DNA of 64,000 nt, from contig OY986969.1 in NCBI GenBank assembly GCA_963920575.1, positions 11,095,096 through 11,159,095 on the forward strand, given 5' to 3'. This DNA comes from Narthecium ossifragum. Lineage: Eukaryota > Streptophyta > Magnoliopsida > Dioscoreales > Nartheciaceae. This document shows, one piece after another, positions 21,165 through 32,862 of this stretch; position 1 is the first letter of the stretch, and each line of letters opens with the position of its first letter. The notes under the pieces were generated by a model, which worked only from the letters and a program-made list of their open reading frames with translations, was not told the origin of the DNA and did no database searches. The position numbers were made by a program, and so were the translations under genes.

Positions 21165-22390
21165 CACCCCCCAACTTGATCTTTGCTAGTCCTCGAGCAA
21201 AGCAAACAAAAATTAAAATTAAAGCAGTAAATCTAACTAGCCACTTTCGTAGGTCTCACGATTGCACTTAGCATGTGCAACAAGCCTTTAAACCCCTGGG
21301 TGGCCCCAAAGGAGGAGTTATAGTCTCCTGAGGGTTTCCAGTGATGATACCCACAAACATCTATACATCTCCTTTAACATGTCATCAGAACTCCATTATA
21401 ATGCTCATTAATTCAAATGCACCAAGTAGAAACACTATCCATGAGTCTATTCTTCAATCCAAAGTCATATAAACAAAAAGTAAATAAGAACAAGTCAAAG
21501 CATAGTTCCAGCACTTCAACATATTTAATCATGGTTCAAAAAAAACTTTGACTCTTCAGTATGTGGATTTGGTTCCACATGTGTCAGAGTATCCATTATA
21601 TCCAAACATTCCACTAGTCAAGATCACAATTCTAGCCAAGCACATATTTTCCACTTATCACATAACAATCTCTGTTCTTTTTCGTTTATTTTTTTTCCTT
21701 TTTTTCACAAGGGTCTTCAACCATTTTACGCGAACAACACACATTGTTAGGCACATTGCCCGGTTACTAAAATATGAAGTCCTTGTTTTCTGTTAGGACA
21801 TTCAACCGTTTGACACGAACAGCATGCTGGTTAGGCACCCTGCCCGATTACTAAGTTGAAAGTCCTTTCTCTCATTGTTAGGCAATTCAACCGTTTTACG
21901 TTAACAACACGCTGGTTAGGCACATTGCCCGGTTACTAAGTTGAACCCCTCCACTTTTCATGCACCATACTTTTCACTGACAAAAAATTGCATGTGTTCA
22001 TGTATCGTCTGTGACATGTCCTAGAATCATAAATCTATCCTAGTTTCAGGCTCAGAATCTAACTTCAACTATTCCACATGTGAGAGTGCTCAAGTGCAAT
22101 AGGATTAGTCAAGTTATCCCTAAATCATGGTCAAAGTGTTAAAGTACAGAACTCATGCAATGCATAGCTAAATTTACTAGATTTTACATGACATATAAAT
22201 TTCTAAATAAATCATCAAATAATATTCCAAGTTATGCATCATTATCAATAATTATCATAACTTCATTCGTCTGACACGTTATAAGGGATGTATAAACTTG
22301 AGTTATCATAAAATAAATCAGCATGAATTCCTAGAATCCTACCCCCCAACTTAAATGTAATTGTCCCCAATTACACGTTATAAGGGAACA
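21165..22390 (-). mobile_element. 3' internal non-coding region of an F-type element with polypurine tract
   Basis: On the minus strand CAAGTTGGGGGGTG abuts the LTR, a normal purine tract for a 3' LTR. Further upstream TTGGGGACAATTACATTTAAG and a second GTTGGGGGGTAGG (near 22340-22370) mark the post-pol zone of such elements. No coding sequence remains. A three-fold repeat lies at 21710-21950. Confidence 0.7.
21710..21950. repeat. Three imperfect ~90-bp tandem repeats
   Basis: Each copy has CAACCGTTTTACG-like, AACAACACGCTGGTTAGGCA and TTGCCCGGTTACTAA phrases in the same order. Confidence 0.75.
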
Positions 22391-24994
22391 CCTCCGATTC
22401 TAGATCCGATAAAATAAGCGTTTTACATTAAAAAAATAAAATAATGTCTAGGACCGCGACCTTCATCGCCGAGATTTTGAAGTCATTGAAGTTGGCGGGA
22501 TGTTGTTAGAGTTTTGTCGCCGGAGCTTCGAAACTGCCGGAGATGGGGAACATGTCGGATAAAATTGGGAAGGCGCCGTCCAAGCTTCAAGGCTGGTGAA
22601 GATAGGGGAAGTCACGGATAAAACAGGGGAGCACCTGGATCTGGACTTCGTCGCTGTGGAGGTATGGCAGCTGAATATCTCTGATCCTGGGGTCTTGAGA
22701 CCGCTGGAATTGAGGGACCACTTGGTCCGATCTCCGTCACCGTCGTGTGAGCTGGCTGGAAACAGTGAACAGGGGAAGCGCCGTTGGGTGTAGATGCTAC
22801 CGCGAGCTTTAGGCTACGCATGACGGTAGCGATGGATCCGATGGGGATGTGCCTGGTATTGGATATGGGGAACACCGGAGAAGACCTCGCTGGACGAGAT
22901 TTCGATGGACGTAGGTGTTGATGCCGCTGCGAGCTTTAGGCTACGTACGACAGTGGGCGACGGATCTGGTGGGGATGCGTTGGATGCTGAGGAGACGTCC
23001 AAGCTTGGAGATGGACGGAAACAGAGGAAGCCGCGGCGTTGACCTTGCTGGAGGTGTGGTTCACGCTTCACGGTTGAGTCGAGGATGGCGATGGGGATGA
23101 GTCCTCCCACTGGATCAACGGACGGCGACGAGCTTGAGGAAGGTGACGGGGCTCCCTCCTTGGGTTGGGCGACGAGTTTCTTTGGGTTCCGCCGGCTGGA
23201 ACAGAAGAAGACGACGACGGTCTCCTTGATTGGATCAAGGAGAACGATGGCGATGGGCTCCTCTGGCTGGGCGATAAGCTTCTTCAGGTTCCGCCGGCTG
23301 GATCAAGGACGATGACGAGTTCTTTGGGTTCCTCCGGCTGGATGACAGCAATGGGTTCTTTGAGTTCCACCGTTTGGATGAAGGAAGATGATGAGTTCTT
23401 TGGGTTCCTCCGGCAGGATGACAGCGATGGGTTCCCCGACGAGCTCCTTAGGCTGAAACAAGGACGCCGACGACAAAGACCTCGGACTGGCTCAAGGCTG
23501 ACGACGGCGATGGGTTCCTCCCTCCCGGGCGTCCAAGCTTTCTCTTCTTCTCTTTCTTTGCTTTCTCTGCTTCTTTTCTCACTATTTTGCCGGCCCTTCT
23601 TCTCCCTTTCAATATTTTTGCCAGCCACCCCTTCGTTCACCCTAGCCTTCCTTTTATAGGTATTTGGAGGTTTGTTGAGAGGCTGGTGAGCTGTGCACGA
23701 GAGCATGGGGTGTTGATATTTGGTTTCCAACTATGTTTGTTGGGGGCTAGGGTGTTAGGATTTGGTTTCTAACCATGGATTTGGGTGTTGCGATTTGGCA
23801 TCTGTTGAGATATGGGGAGGTTAGGATTTCCTAACCATCCAGATCAGGGAGTTGAGATATGAGGTTTAGATTTTAAATTTTTATTTAAATTTCAAGTTCA
23901 TGTGTGAACTTGTTTGAATTTTGAATGTTTATTCAAATTTCAAATGTTTATTTTGAATTTGAATAATTGTCCAGTTATCGAACATTTGTCGAAATTTCGA
24001 ATGTCTTTGTTTGAGTTTTGAATTTCACCATTTCATACGGTGATTGGAGGATTTACTGAAATACCCCCGGGCAGATCGGGATGTAACCAGAACATTCTTT
24101 TTATCGATCATATGTACTTTGGACCGAAATGTCCCCGGGTAGAGAAAATACTTCTATTTCAGATTTTCACACCCATGAAATGTGACATGACCAAAAAATG
24201 CCCCTTGGGACTAAATGACCAAAATACCCTTTTGGTTTGGTTGTTTATGCGCGACGCATGGCGGCATACTTTTTGTGCGTGTCATGGACACGTGCGCACA
24301 TCATGTGACACGCGTATTTTTGACTCGATGTATGCGAGTCATATGCGCGCGCGCGCGCATGGCGCGCGTATCTCCTTGGTCGGGACTTAGGCGAATTTGA
24401 AGTTGGGTATTTATTTGCGTTTATTTTGAATTTTCGGATTTTTCCTTTATTTATTTCAGGGCATTTTCTATAATGTCCATGGTGTTGTGGAAATTATGAA
24501 AACGCCCTTATATTTACACAGCTTATTTAGGATGCCGTCAAAGTTATGTAAAAGCTATTTTGGATTGTAGTGGGAGATTTAGACATGTATTTTGGTCTAA
24601 ATTCACAAAATACCCTTGGGTAAGTAAAATTCCCAAAATACCCTCATTCCTCCGGTTTGTATAGGATGCCGTCAAAACCGGGAATATGTAGAGGGTTTGG
24701 CTGGACTCGATTATGTACAAGCCAGTTTGGATTTGGTGCATGTGCATTCAGTCGGGGGAATCCTGCAAATGTTGTCCATTTAGCCTTAGCTAAAATTGAT
24801 TTCAACACACACAACTGAATTAAGTTGGTGGGTAGTTGGGGGTTGAGAGTTTGAGCGGGAATCAGATTTTGGATGGAAATCTTGAGGTTTTAGATGGAAT
24901 CTGGACCGTTGGATGTGTTTGGAGATAAATCTGGACCGTTCTTTATGTCTTATAGTTGAGACATTTCAAAAACCGCTCTTCCTTATATAATAGA
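22391..24994 (-). other. Unclassified LTR-like region
   Basis: No gene seen. Minus-strand features suggest retrotransposon control DNA: a TATA-like CCTATAAAAG at 23651-23660, a following AG-rich leader, and AAATACCC-type phrases at 24060-24640 like those in U3 of chromovirus LTRs. A TG..CA-type end is possible at 22445 (TGTCTAGGACC). I cannot find a matching second end or duplication. The ORFs at 22600-23730 overlap diverged tandem repeats and are not convincing proteins. Confidence 0.35.
23085..23480. repeat. Diverged GC-rich tandem repeats
   Basis: Variants of TTCTTTGGGTTCCTCCGGCT and GGATGACAGCGATGGGTTC recur at least five times with uneven spacing. Confidence 0.65.
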
Positions 24995-25023
24995 CTAGTG
25001 AATGTCCGTGCCTACGACACGGA
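24995..25023 (-). other. Candidate Helitron 3' terminus (hairpin plus CTAG)
   Basis: 6-bp stem, 7-base loop (CCTACGA on the plus strand), 6-base spacer, terminal CTAG, next base T on the minus strand. It lies on the correct strand and side relative to the Rep gene. Confidence 0.62.
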
Positions 25024-25894
25024 TATTTAGGGTTTTTTTCAGAAACTTTCGGCAAAATCTACCCTGTACCAAGAGTTAAATGAGACAATTCTACAACATT
25101 CTTCAAATATAAAAATTAAATCACATTATTAAAGGAGCAAACATTGTCCCCGAGGCAAACCTTATCCCCATAAACCACACTAACTAAGTTATAGCATAGC
25201 TAGCAATAAAAGTCCCCGGGGCAAACCTGGTAACCACTTGAAATATATGGATAGAATTATGGTCTTGAGAAAGACAATTAAAAAGATGTAGATATGATAA
25301 GCTTAAACAGAAAAGAATCAACATGGCTTCTCTAACATCCACCTCTCACGTAACCACCATGGCTTCTCTAACCTTCTACCGATAATACGTCTGAGAGTGT
25401 ATGTCTCTATCTTGATGGAGAATCGCGTCCGTGGCACCCAAAATACAACCTGCAACAGAATCATGAGATCATAAACGATTAAAAAATATTGGCAATATAA
25501 ATATAATATGTACAGGAAATACATTGTTCGAGGTCCAACTAAGCAGGGTCATCCTGCTATTATACAACATGTTTTGAGCATGTGTGTCCCAATTCTGCTT
25601 CAGAAAAGAATATGAAATAATTCTTATAATCAACCACGACGTCTTGATAAAATATATTCTTCGACATATTTGGCTTAGTGTTGTAAATGAGAAAGCTAAT
25701 ATGCTTTACTTACCCCATTTGCAGCAGGTGGTGCCAGGCGTCTTGATTGTGCCTGAAAACATGGTAGTAATATGCTTTACTTTTCTGACAGTATTATTTT
25801 TATCAAATATTATATAAGTATTTTTTTCCACTCACTAAAGGTGGTTGCATGGCATGTAGGTCATGCTCAGGGCGAATTTCAACATGAAATCCGC
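25024..25894 (-). other. Probable 3' tail of the Helitron
   Basis: AT-rich, no recognisable domain in any frame. It lies between the candidate Helitron terminus and the truncated LTR of element D. Assigned to the Helitron only by position. Confidence 0.4.
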
Positions 25895-28116
25895 TAGGCC
25901 CAACCGGGCTGGGCGACGCGAACCGGAACCTAACCTACTGCGGAAAAATTTTGACGAGGTTTCCCTCTAATCGTAGCGGTTACCCTAACAAGTCATAATC
26001 ATCCTGTATTAACAACAATTACAAACCTCAACACTAGAACTGAAATAGATACAAAACCTCAAACAGGGAAATTATACATTTATCACTCCCGTAGGAGACT
26101 ATCTATAACAAAAAGGGTGAAAACAGTAAGATCGCCACCTCTCAAGCATCGCCAGACGCCGCCACGTCACCAAACACCTGCCCGGTAGGGGCGACCGAAG
26201 AAGAGCTCGTGCCAGCACCTGCAAAACGCAGCCCGGGTAGGAGTGCGCACTAAGCTCAGCAGGGACACTACACTACGACACTCACAAGGGAGGGAATACA
26301 ACAGTGGTGCCCCCAAGCAAAGCCTAGGTGTATCACACACAGGGGTCCCATAACCCCACCGGATGCCCCTGAGAGCCCCAGTCATGATCTTCCAGCGAAC
26401 TGGTCACACACTGGGTCACACTCAGTAAGGCAGGAAATGGCACTGCTAACTCACAATAGGATCCTGGGCACTGTTGGCGGATAGCACCGCTGGGTAGTCA
26501 CACCTGCCACCCAAGAGTTCAAGAAGGACTGGGTACCGGCTACACCTCGACTTGGCTCGAGGCCGACACGACCTCTAAACATCAAGCAACATCAGTATTC
26601 AAATCCTCTAACCCTATCATCGAAAACGACTGAATACTACAATCGAGTCCTTAACCAAGCTACCCGCAACGGTCCTAAGAGATAGATCCGGGCTACCCGG
26701 AAGCCCCGGATCGGCAACGCCCTAAACAGATGCAACTAGTGCACAACACAATGCATGTTATGAACATGCACAGAATAAATATATGTAAGCATGCAACATG
26801 ATGTGATGATATAAATACAAGGTCTGGGCACGGCACCCAGCAGGCCCGGGGTGGTGTACAAGTATTTAAGGTCTAGGGACTGCTGCAGTAGTACCACCAC
26901 CAACTGCCAGCAGTCCACCACAACACCTGCACCGAGAAACAACCCCGCAAACAACAGCTCACAATTATAGCAGATAAAGCCCACGGCGCATGCCAGCATG
27001 CAAGGCTATGGTAAGCTGTAGGGCTACCCGCCCGTTTATTCTACACAATCCTAGGAGTCATCACTCCCCTGGTTCACCACTGCCCTATTATAGGGCTAGC
27101 ATGCTTAATCATATGTACCAGTTATAAAACAGTAGAGAAAACCATCATACAAAGCCCCGCGGGCAAAAACCCACTTAAAATACCCTTCAGCCACTAAGGG
27201 ATCGATCCCCCTTCCCAAGAGGATCAATCTCCTTAGCACTTAGGGAAAACTTGTCCCTGTCAACCGAAGGAGATCGATCTCCTCCTCCAAAGGGATCGAT
27301 CTTCCTCGTGACCTGGGACTCACAACCACCAGCCGCCAAGGGATCGATCTCCCTTCTCAAGGGGATCGATCCCGCTCGGGCTGGGCGTGACACACCATAG
27401 GAGATCGATCCCTCCTCAAACGGGATCGATCCCAATGGGTTCTCCGGCGTACTTCCGGCGAGGAATACCGCCGGAAGACACATTCAAACTTAACCAAACT
27501 CTGGGATCTGATAGATCAAGATCCCACGAGTCCAAAACCGGTGAAAACATGAGGAATAACCATGTACACAGATAGATCTAAGCAAAAGAGCACGAATCAA
27601 ACCGGAAAACTCAAAACCCCGAAACAAAAGTAGGTAGGAATCCCTACCGAAGTAAGAGAGGCTTAAATCCAAGCAGCTAGGCCTTAGATCTTCCTCAAAC
27701 GAGCTCAGATCCAGCAAGAACGCGGCTCAAATCTCGGAAAATCCAAAAAAATCAAAGGATAACGATCTCGTTTGCTTTATAGGCAAACGAACCGACATAA
27801 GGGAGATCGATCTCCCTATGAGAAGAGATCGATCTTCCTTGTCAGAACGGGTTTGACTTTTTGGCACAAGGAGATCGATCTCTTAGCTAGAGAGGTTCGA
27901 TCCCACTTGTCCTGAAAGCTAGACTTGGGCCAAAACTCAAGACCAAGCCCGGATCTTTCGATCCCGGGTTCCACTAACCATTCTAAGCAAACATTACCAC
28001 AAACATGGTCAGTGTGTGCACACGTACGAGTGTGAAACAAGCCGACAAGGTGCAATTTACCAAATTGCCCTTGCGGTCCACAGCGAGTCACAGGAGGGGA
28101 GGGACGGGTCCTCACA
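25895..28116 (-). repeat. 3' LTR of element D (truncated at its outer end)
   Basis: Nearly identical to 34401-36636 with scattered differences. GATCGATC clusters lie at 27195-27440 and 27800-27905. The inner end TGTGAGGACCCGTCC (minus) is intact at 28116. Confidence 0.9.
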
Positions 28117-28263
28117 TCCTATTACCCTTAAAGAAAATCTCTTCCCGAGATTCGATAAAGGTAGGGCTCGGAACAAGGAAAAGCTACACTTGTAGACAGG
28201 ACAAAAGGTACCTCGAGAAGGAAACAAGTGCGGATACTTCTGCCGCATGCGCGCCTCGCGCTC

Positions 28264-28623
28264 CTAGGTCATCTTCTCGACACCTCTGTGCCTCCACAGT
28301 ACCTTGACCAAGGGAATCGTCTTGCCCCGCAAGACCTGATCCCTCTGGTCAAGTACACGAACTGGCTGCTCAACAAACGTCGCGTCTGCCTCAAGCACAA
28401 TGTCATCCACCCTGATGACATGAGACAGGTCTGGGTGATACTTCCTCAGCATCGACACGTGGAAAGTCGGGTACACAGCTGACATGTGATGAGGAAGATC
28501 AAGGCGGTAAGCTACCTCGCCGTCCCTCTCTAGGATCTCGAACGGCCCGATGAACCTCGGAGCCAACTTGCCCCCACTGCCGAACCTGACAGACCCTCTG
28601 TACGGCGATGCCCGTAGGAACAC
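28264..28623 (-). pseudogene. Element D integrase C-terminus and chromodomain
   Basis: Carries GPFEILERDGEVAYRLDLP, the GPY/F module of gypsy integrases. After it come HPTFHVSMLRKY-like residues and a chromodomain-type segment (RVLDQRDQVLRGKTIPLVKV, LWRHRG). In chromoviruses this domain guides integration to marked chromatin. The frame is open here but separated from the core by stops. Confidence 0.82.
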
Positions 28624-28718
28624 ACTTTCGCCAACTGGGAACTCAAGCGATCATCGCCTCCGATCTGCATAGCTCTTCTGCCGACTCTGAGCCGTCAGAA
28701 GCCTCTGCCTGATCTGCA

Positions 28719-29296
28719 CTAACCTCTCTGACGACCTGCTGACGATGTCTGGACCGGTGAGTGAAGCCTCTCCAACCTCTGTCCAGCAACTGGGGAACGA
28801 CACGGCCTACTGTACAACGCCTCGAAAGGTGCTACTCCAAGATTGGACTGGTAGCTGTTGTTGTAGGCGAACTCTACCAAGGGAACGTGCTCCTCCCAGC
28901 TGCCTCCTACGTTGAGGACACATGCTCGCAGCATGTCCTCCAAGATCTGGATCGTCCGCTCTGACTGCCCGTCGGTCTACGGATGAAACGCCAACTGAAC
29001 GATAGGAGTGTGCCGACAGCCTCCTGAAAGCCTTACTAGATCCTGCTAGTGAACTTGGGGTCTCGGTCTGACACGATCGACACTGGTACTCCGTGTAGTC
29101 TGACTACCTCTCTGACGTACAAACTGCCCAACCTGTCTGACGGGTCTGTCGTCCGCATAGGCAGGAAATGCGCCGATTTGGTCAATCGATCGACGATGAC
29201 CCAAATCGCGTCATTCCCCCTAGGCGATCTCGGTAGCCCGGTCATGAAGTCCATCGTGATACGAACTCCGTCACCGCCCTCTTCATCCCTCGCCAC
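28719..29296 (-). pseudogene. Element D integrase core
   Basis: The first Asp lies in [12 protein letters not shown], the second in [10 protein letters not shown], and the Glu region in TDGQSERTIQ. The core is interrupted by stops after FTSRI and before TDGQSERT. A short deletion separates it from the zinc-binding part, which ends at 29242. The catalytic DDE set is recognisable, but no continuous frame remains. Confidence 0.85.
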
Positions 29297-31479
29297 CAGA
29301 ACTGTCGCCGAAGATCGTGGTACATCTTGGTGCCGCCGGGATGAACTGCAAAGCGAGAGTGGTGAAACTCTCGTAGGACATCGTCACGAAGAACTGGATC
29401 TGCTGGAACTGCTACTCTGCCTCTGAACCGTAGCCCTCCTTCTGGCGATACTGCCCAGTCTCCGTCTGCACCCTCCGTGCCCGCTGAGGTATGTAACTCC
29501 TCGAGCTCTGCGTCACTGCGCTGCGCCTCTAACACTCTAGCCAGTACTGCTGGCATGCTCTGCACTGCATAGAGGAAGCCGCTGGATCCCTGATCCTCGA
29601 ACTCTAGCCCCAACTGGCCTGCCGTCTCGAGTGCCTGCCACTGCCACGCTGATAGCCCTGCTACTGCTGCTCTTGTGTCTCTCACCTGCCTGCTCAGCGC
29701 GTCTGCGACAACGTTTGCCTTACCAGGATGGTAATGCAACTCGAAGTCGTAGTCTTCTAGTAGCTCCATCCAGCGTCGCTGCCTCAGGTTGAGGAAATGT
29801 TGGGTGAAAACGTGCCTCAAACTCTTATGGTCCGAGAAGACTGAGAACTTCTCGCCATAGAGGTAGTACCGCCAGGTCTTCAGGGCGAAGACCACTGCTG
29901 CTAGCTCCAAGTCGTGGGTCGGGTAGTTCCTCTCATGGTTCTTCAGCTGGCGAGAACCATAGGAAACTACGTGCCCCTCCTGCATGAGGACACACCCCAA
30001 ACCCTCACCACTGGCGTCGCAGTAGACACTATAACCAACGCCTCGCTCGGGGACGATCAGCACCGGTGCACTGGTCAACCTGGTCCTCAGCTACACGAAA
30101 GCCCGCTCACAAGCATCATCCCACACGAACGGGACGGCCTTCTGTGTCAGTCTGGCCAATGGCCCGGCAACTCTGGAGAAGTCCCGCACGAACCGCCGGT
30201 AGTACCCCGCCAAGCCCAGGAAGCTACGAACCTCAAACACTGTCCTCGGTCTCTGCCACTGTACTACTGCCTCGACCTAGGCGGGGTCGACTGAGATCCC
30301 TGCTGCCGACACCACGTGTCCAAGGAATCCCACCTGTGCAAGCCAGAAGTCACACTTGGAGGCCTTGGCGAAAAGCTGATGCCTCCAAAGTAGCTGCAAC
30401 ACTGTCGCCAAGTGTCGTTCGTGCTCCGCCTCTGACCGGGAGTAGATAAGGATGTCGTCGACGAAAACCACCACGAACTCGTCTAGGAAAGGCCGGAAGA
30501 TCCTCTGCATGAGATCCATGAACGCTGTTGGTGCGTTCGTCAGCCCAAACGGCATCACCACGAACTCGTACATGCCGCACCGAGTCCGGAATGCCGTCTT
30601 CGGGATGTTGCAATCCCGAACCCTCAACTGGTAGTAGCCGGTGCGGAGGTCGATCTTCGAGAACACCGAAGATCCTAACAACTGGTTGAACAGGTCGTCG
30701 ATCCGCGACATCGGATACCTGTTCTTCACCGTCACCCTGTTGAGCCGCCTGTAGTCTATGCAAAGTCGAAGGGTACCATCCTTCTTCTTTGCGAACAACA
30801 CTGGCGCCCCCCAGGGAGACATGCTGGGACGGATGAAGCCTCTACTGGTCAGCTCATCTAACTAGGTCCTCAGCTCGCTCTGCTCTGCTGGTGCCATCCT
30901 GAAAGCCGGGAGAGAGATCGGTGCGGTAGCTGGTACTAGGTCGATCTCGAAGTTGACCTCTCTGGATGGTGGAAGCTCTGGCAACACCTCGGGGAACACG
31001 TCCGCAAAGTCGCACACGATCCTCGGAAAACTGCACTACTGCTGCACTCCATCAGAACCGAATAGGGACAGGCTGGGCAACAAGGCTGAAAGCTCGCTAC
31101 CATGCCTTCCCACACCACAAGCAAAGGAATCGGTGGAGAACCGATCCCCCAACAACACAAATCGTGTCCCGTCGGGTGTCCAAGCAACCACCCTTAGGCG
31201 ACCACAGTCGATGACGGCCCGGTATGCTGCCAACCAGTCCATACCGAGTATCACGTCAAAGCCGGTCATGTCTAGCACCCGCAGGTCTAGACAGACCCGG
31301 AGGCCTCCAACCTCCAAGGAACAAGATCGGCAAACCCGGTCCACCCTGACCGTCCCGTCGATCGGTGAGTCTACAGACTGTGCCACCTCTAGTCGACTCG
31401 TCTCTAATCCTAGCGATGCAACGCACATGCTAGCAATGTTGGAATGAGACGCTCCAGAGTCTATCCGCACATCTACCAA
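29242..31479 (-). pseudogene. Element D protease, reverse transcriptase, RNase H and integrase zinc domain
   Basis: The protease has DSGASHSNIASMCV as its active site and FDVILGMDWLAAY. RT has [50 protein letters not shown] and the catalytic FVDD ([12 protein letters not shown]). RNase H has YSVYCDASGEGLGCVLMQ, THDLELAAVVFALKTWRYY and FSDHKSLRHVF. The integrase zinc part ends [19 protein letters not shown]. Single-codon stops occur after GSDGVQQ, SELRT, ISVDPA and ACERAFV; otherwise one frame runs the whole way. A clear chromovirus pol, inactive through a few point mutations. Confidence 0.9.
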
Positions 31480-31560
31480 AGAACTAGAAAGCTGAAAGAT
31501 ACCTCTGAGGACGGACGGCTCTCCTGCGGTCTGCTGGTACTGCTGAGGCTGGTGGTACTG

Positions 31561-32857
31561 TGTTACGAGCGGTCTATTCGTGATCCTCTCGTAATGGGTC
31601 TCTACTGCTCCAATCGATCAGAATCGGCCTTATCGGACTTGATTTGAGTCCAATTGACTGATTTGGCTAGCTGGATCGGATCTGGCTGAAGCTGGATCGA
31701 ATCTGGCTAAGCCTGATTCGATGGGACTTGACTGGGTCAAGTCTGAAGTGATCTGGATCAAGCTGACCAAGTTGGATTGGGCTGGATTTGGATTGACTGG
31801 CTTGGCTGAACCGGTTGAGGTTGGGCTGAGCCAATTTGGCCAAAGGTGGCTGGGAATATCCGACGGCTGAGAATCGCCGGAGTGGATCGCCGGCGTAGGG
31901 ACGGCGGCGGCGGTCGGGACACTTCCAGGAAGGGTCACCTGGAGGTGGGGATGAGATCCAACGAAGTGGATTGGCCGGAGAATGGCTAGATCAACGGGAA
32001 CTTGGAAGTGGCCGGCGGTGGGTTTAGAGGGGATCGACGTCGGGGACGACGGCGGGCTTCGGGAGTGGCTTAGGAAGATTGGGATCGGGTCTAAGGAGGT
32101 CGGCTATGGGTTTAGAGTGGGTTGGAGGTAAGATAGGGGTCGGAAGTGGGGTTGACGGCGATGGGGACGGAGCCGGGTTGTTGGGTTGCCGTGGGGATCA
32201 CCGGAGAAGATGGAGTGGGGCGACGGAAAGGGTTGGCCGGAGTCGTGAGGGCTTGGGAAAGACGATGGCGATCTTGGATGGCAACGGGGACGGCCAGAGA
32301 CGGAACGGCGGTGAAGCTTGGCTAGGGTTTCGAGGAAGAAGATGAATAGTAGGGGGTGATGTGGCGGTGACGTGGAGGAGAGAGAAACTGGCGTGGAGAG
32401 AGAAATTGAAGGTGAAGGCGATGCCGGTTGCAGAGAAGATGACCGACGGGGAAGAAGGTGGATCTATGGTAGATATCTGGTGGAAGCTATATTATCTCTA
32501 CTCCTATGATATTCTACTCCTATGATAATTTATCAACTACTCTTAATCATTCATCTCATGCTTTCATAACCTAATACAAACTACTAAGGTCCTTTTATAG
32601 AGACCTTGACAGAGTCCTAATCCAATTAGAAAACCCCCTTGCTTAATTAGCAAGTAATAAGGTTTCAAGCTCAACTCAACTTCCTAACTCAAATATCAAC
32701 TAGGACTCAATTAAATATAAAAGACTAATGATAAATACTTATTAAATACTCTAGTTTGAAATAGGAAAGACCAAGTCAAACTAGGAAAGAGGCTGAACCA
32801 GTTTGGTTCCTCTTCTGGGTTCGGATCCAGTTGGTCGAGTCGGATCGACTCGTACCA
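31561..32857 (-). mobile_element. Solo LTR H1 inside element D
   Basis: 1297 bases flanked by exact duplication tactg (31556-31560, 32858-32862). The plus strand begins TGTTACGAGCGGTC and ends GACTCGTACCA. A TATA box on the minus strand (CTATAAAAGG, 32591-32600) suggests the LTR points left. The GC-rich part (31850-32470) is probably a leader, and the ORFs in it are not genes. A second copy is at 48668-50041. Removing it rejoins the Gln-rich end of gag to the protease. Confidence 0.9.
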
Positions 32858-32862
32858 TACTG

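Noticed and set aside
22596..23730. Several ORFs in the GC-rich repeat region
   Set aside because: They overlap diverged tandem repeats on both strands and have no recognisable similarity.
29049..30449. Plus-strand ORFs opposite element D pol
   Set aside because: Antisense shadows of a well-supported minus-strand pol gene.
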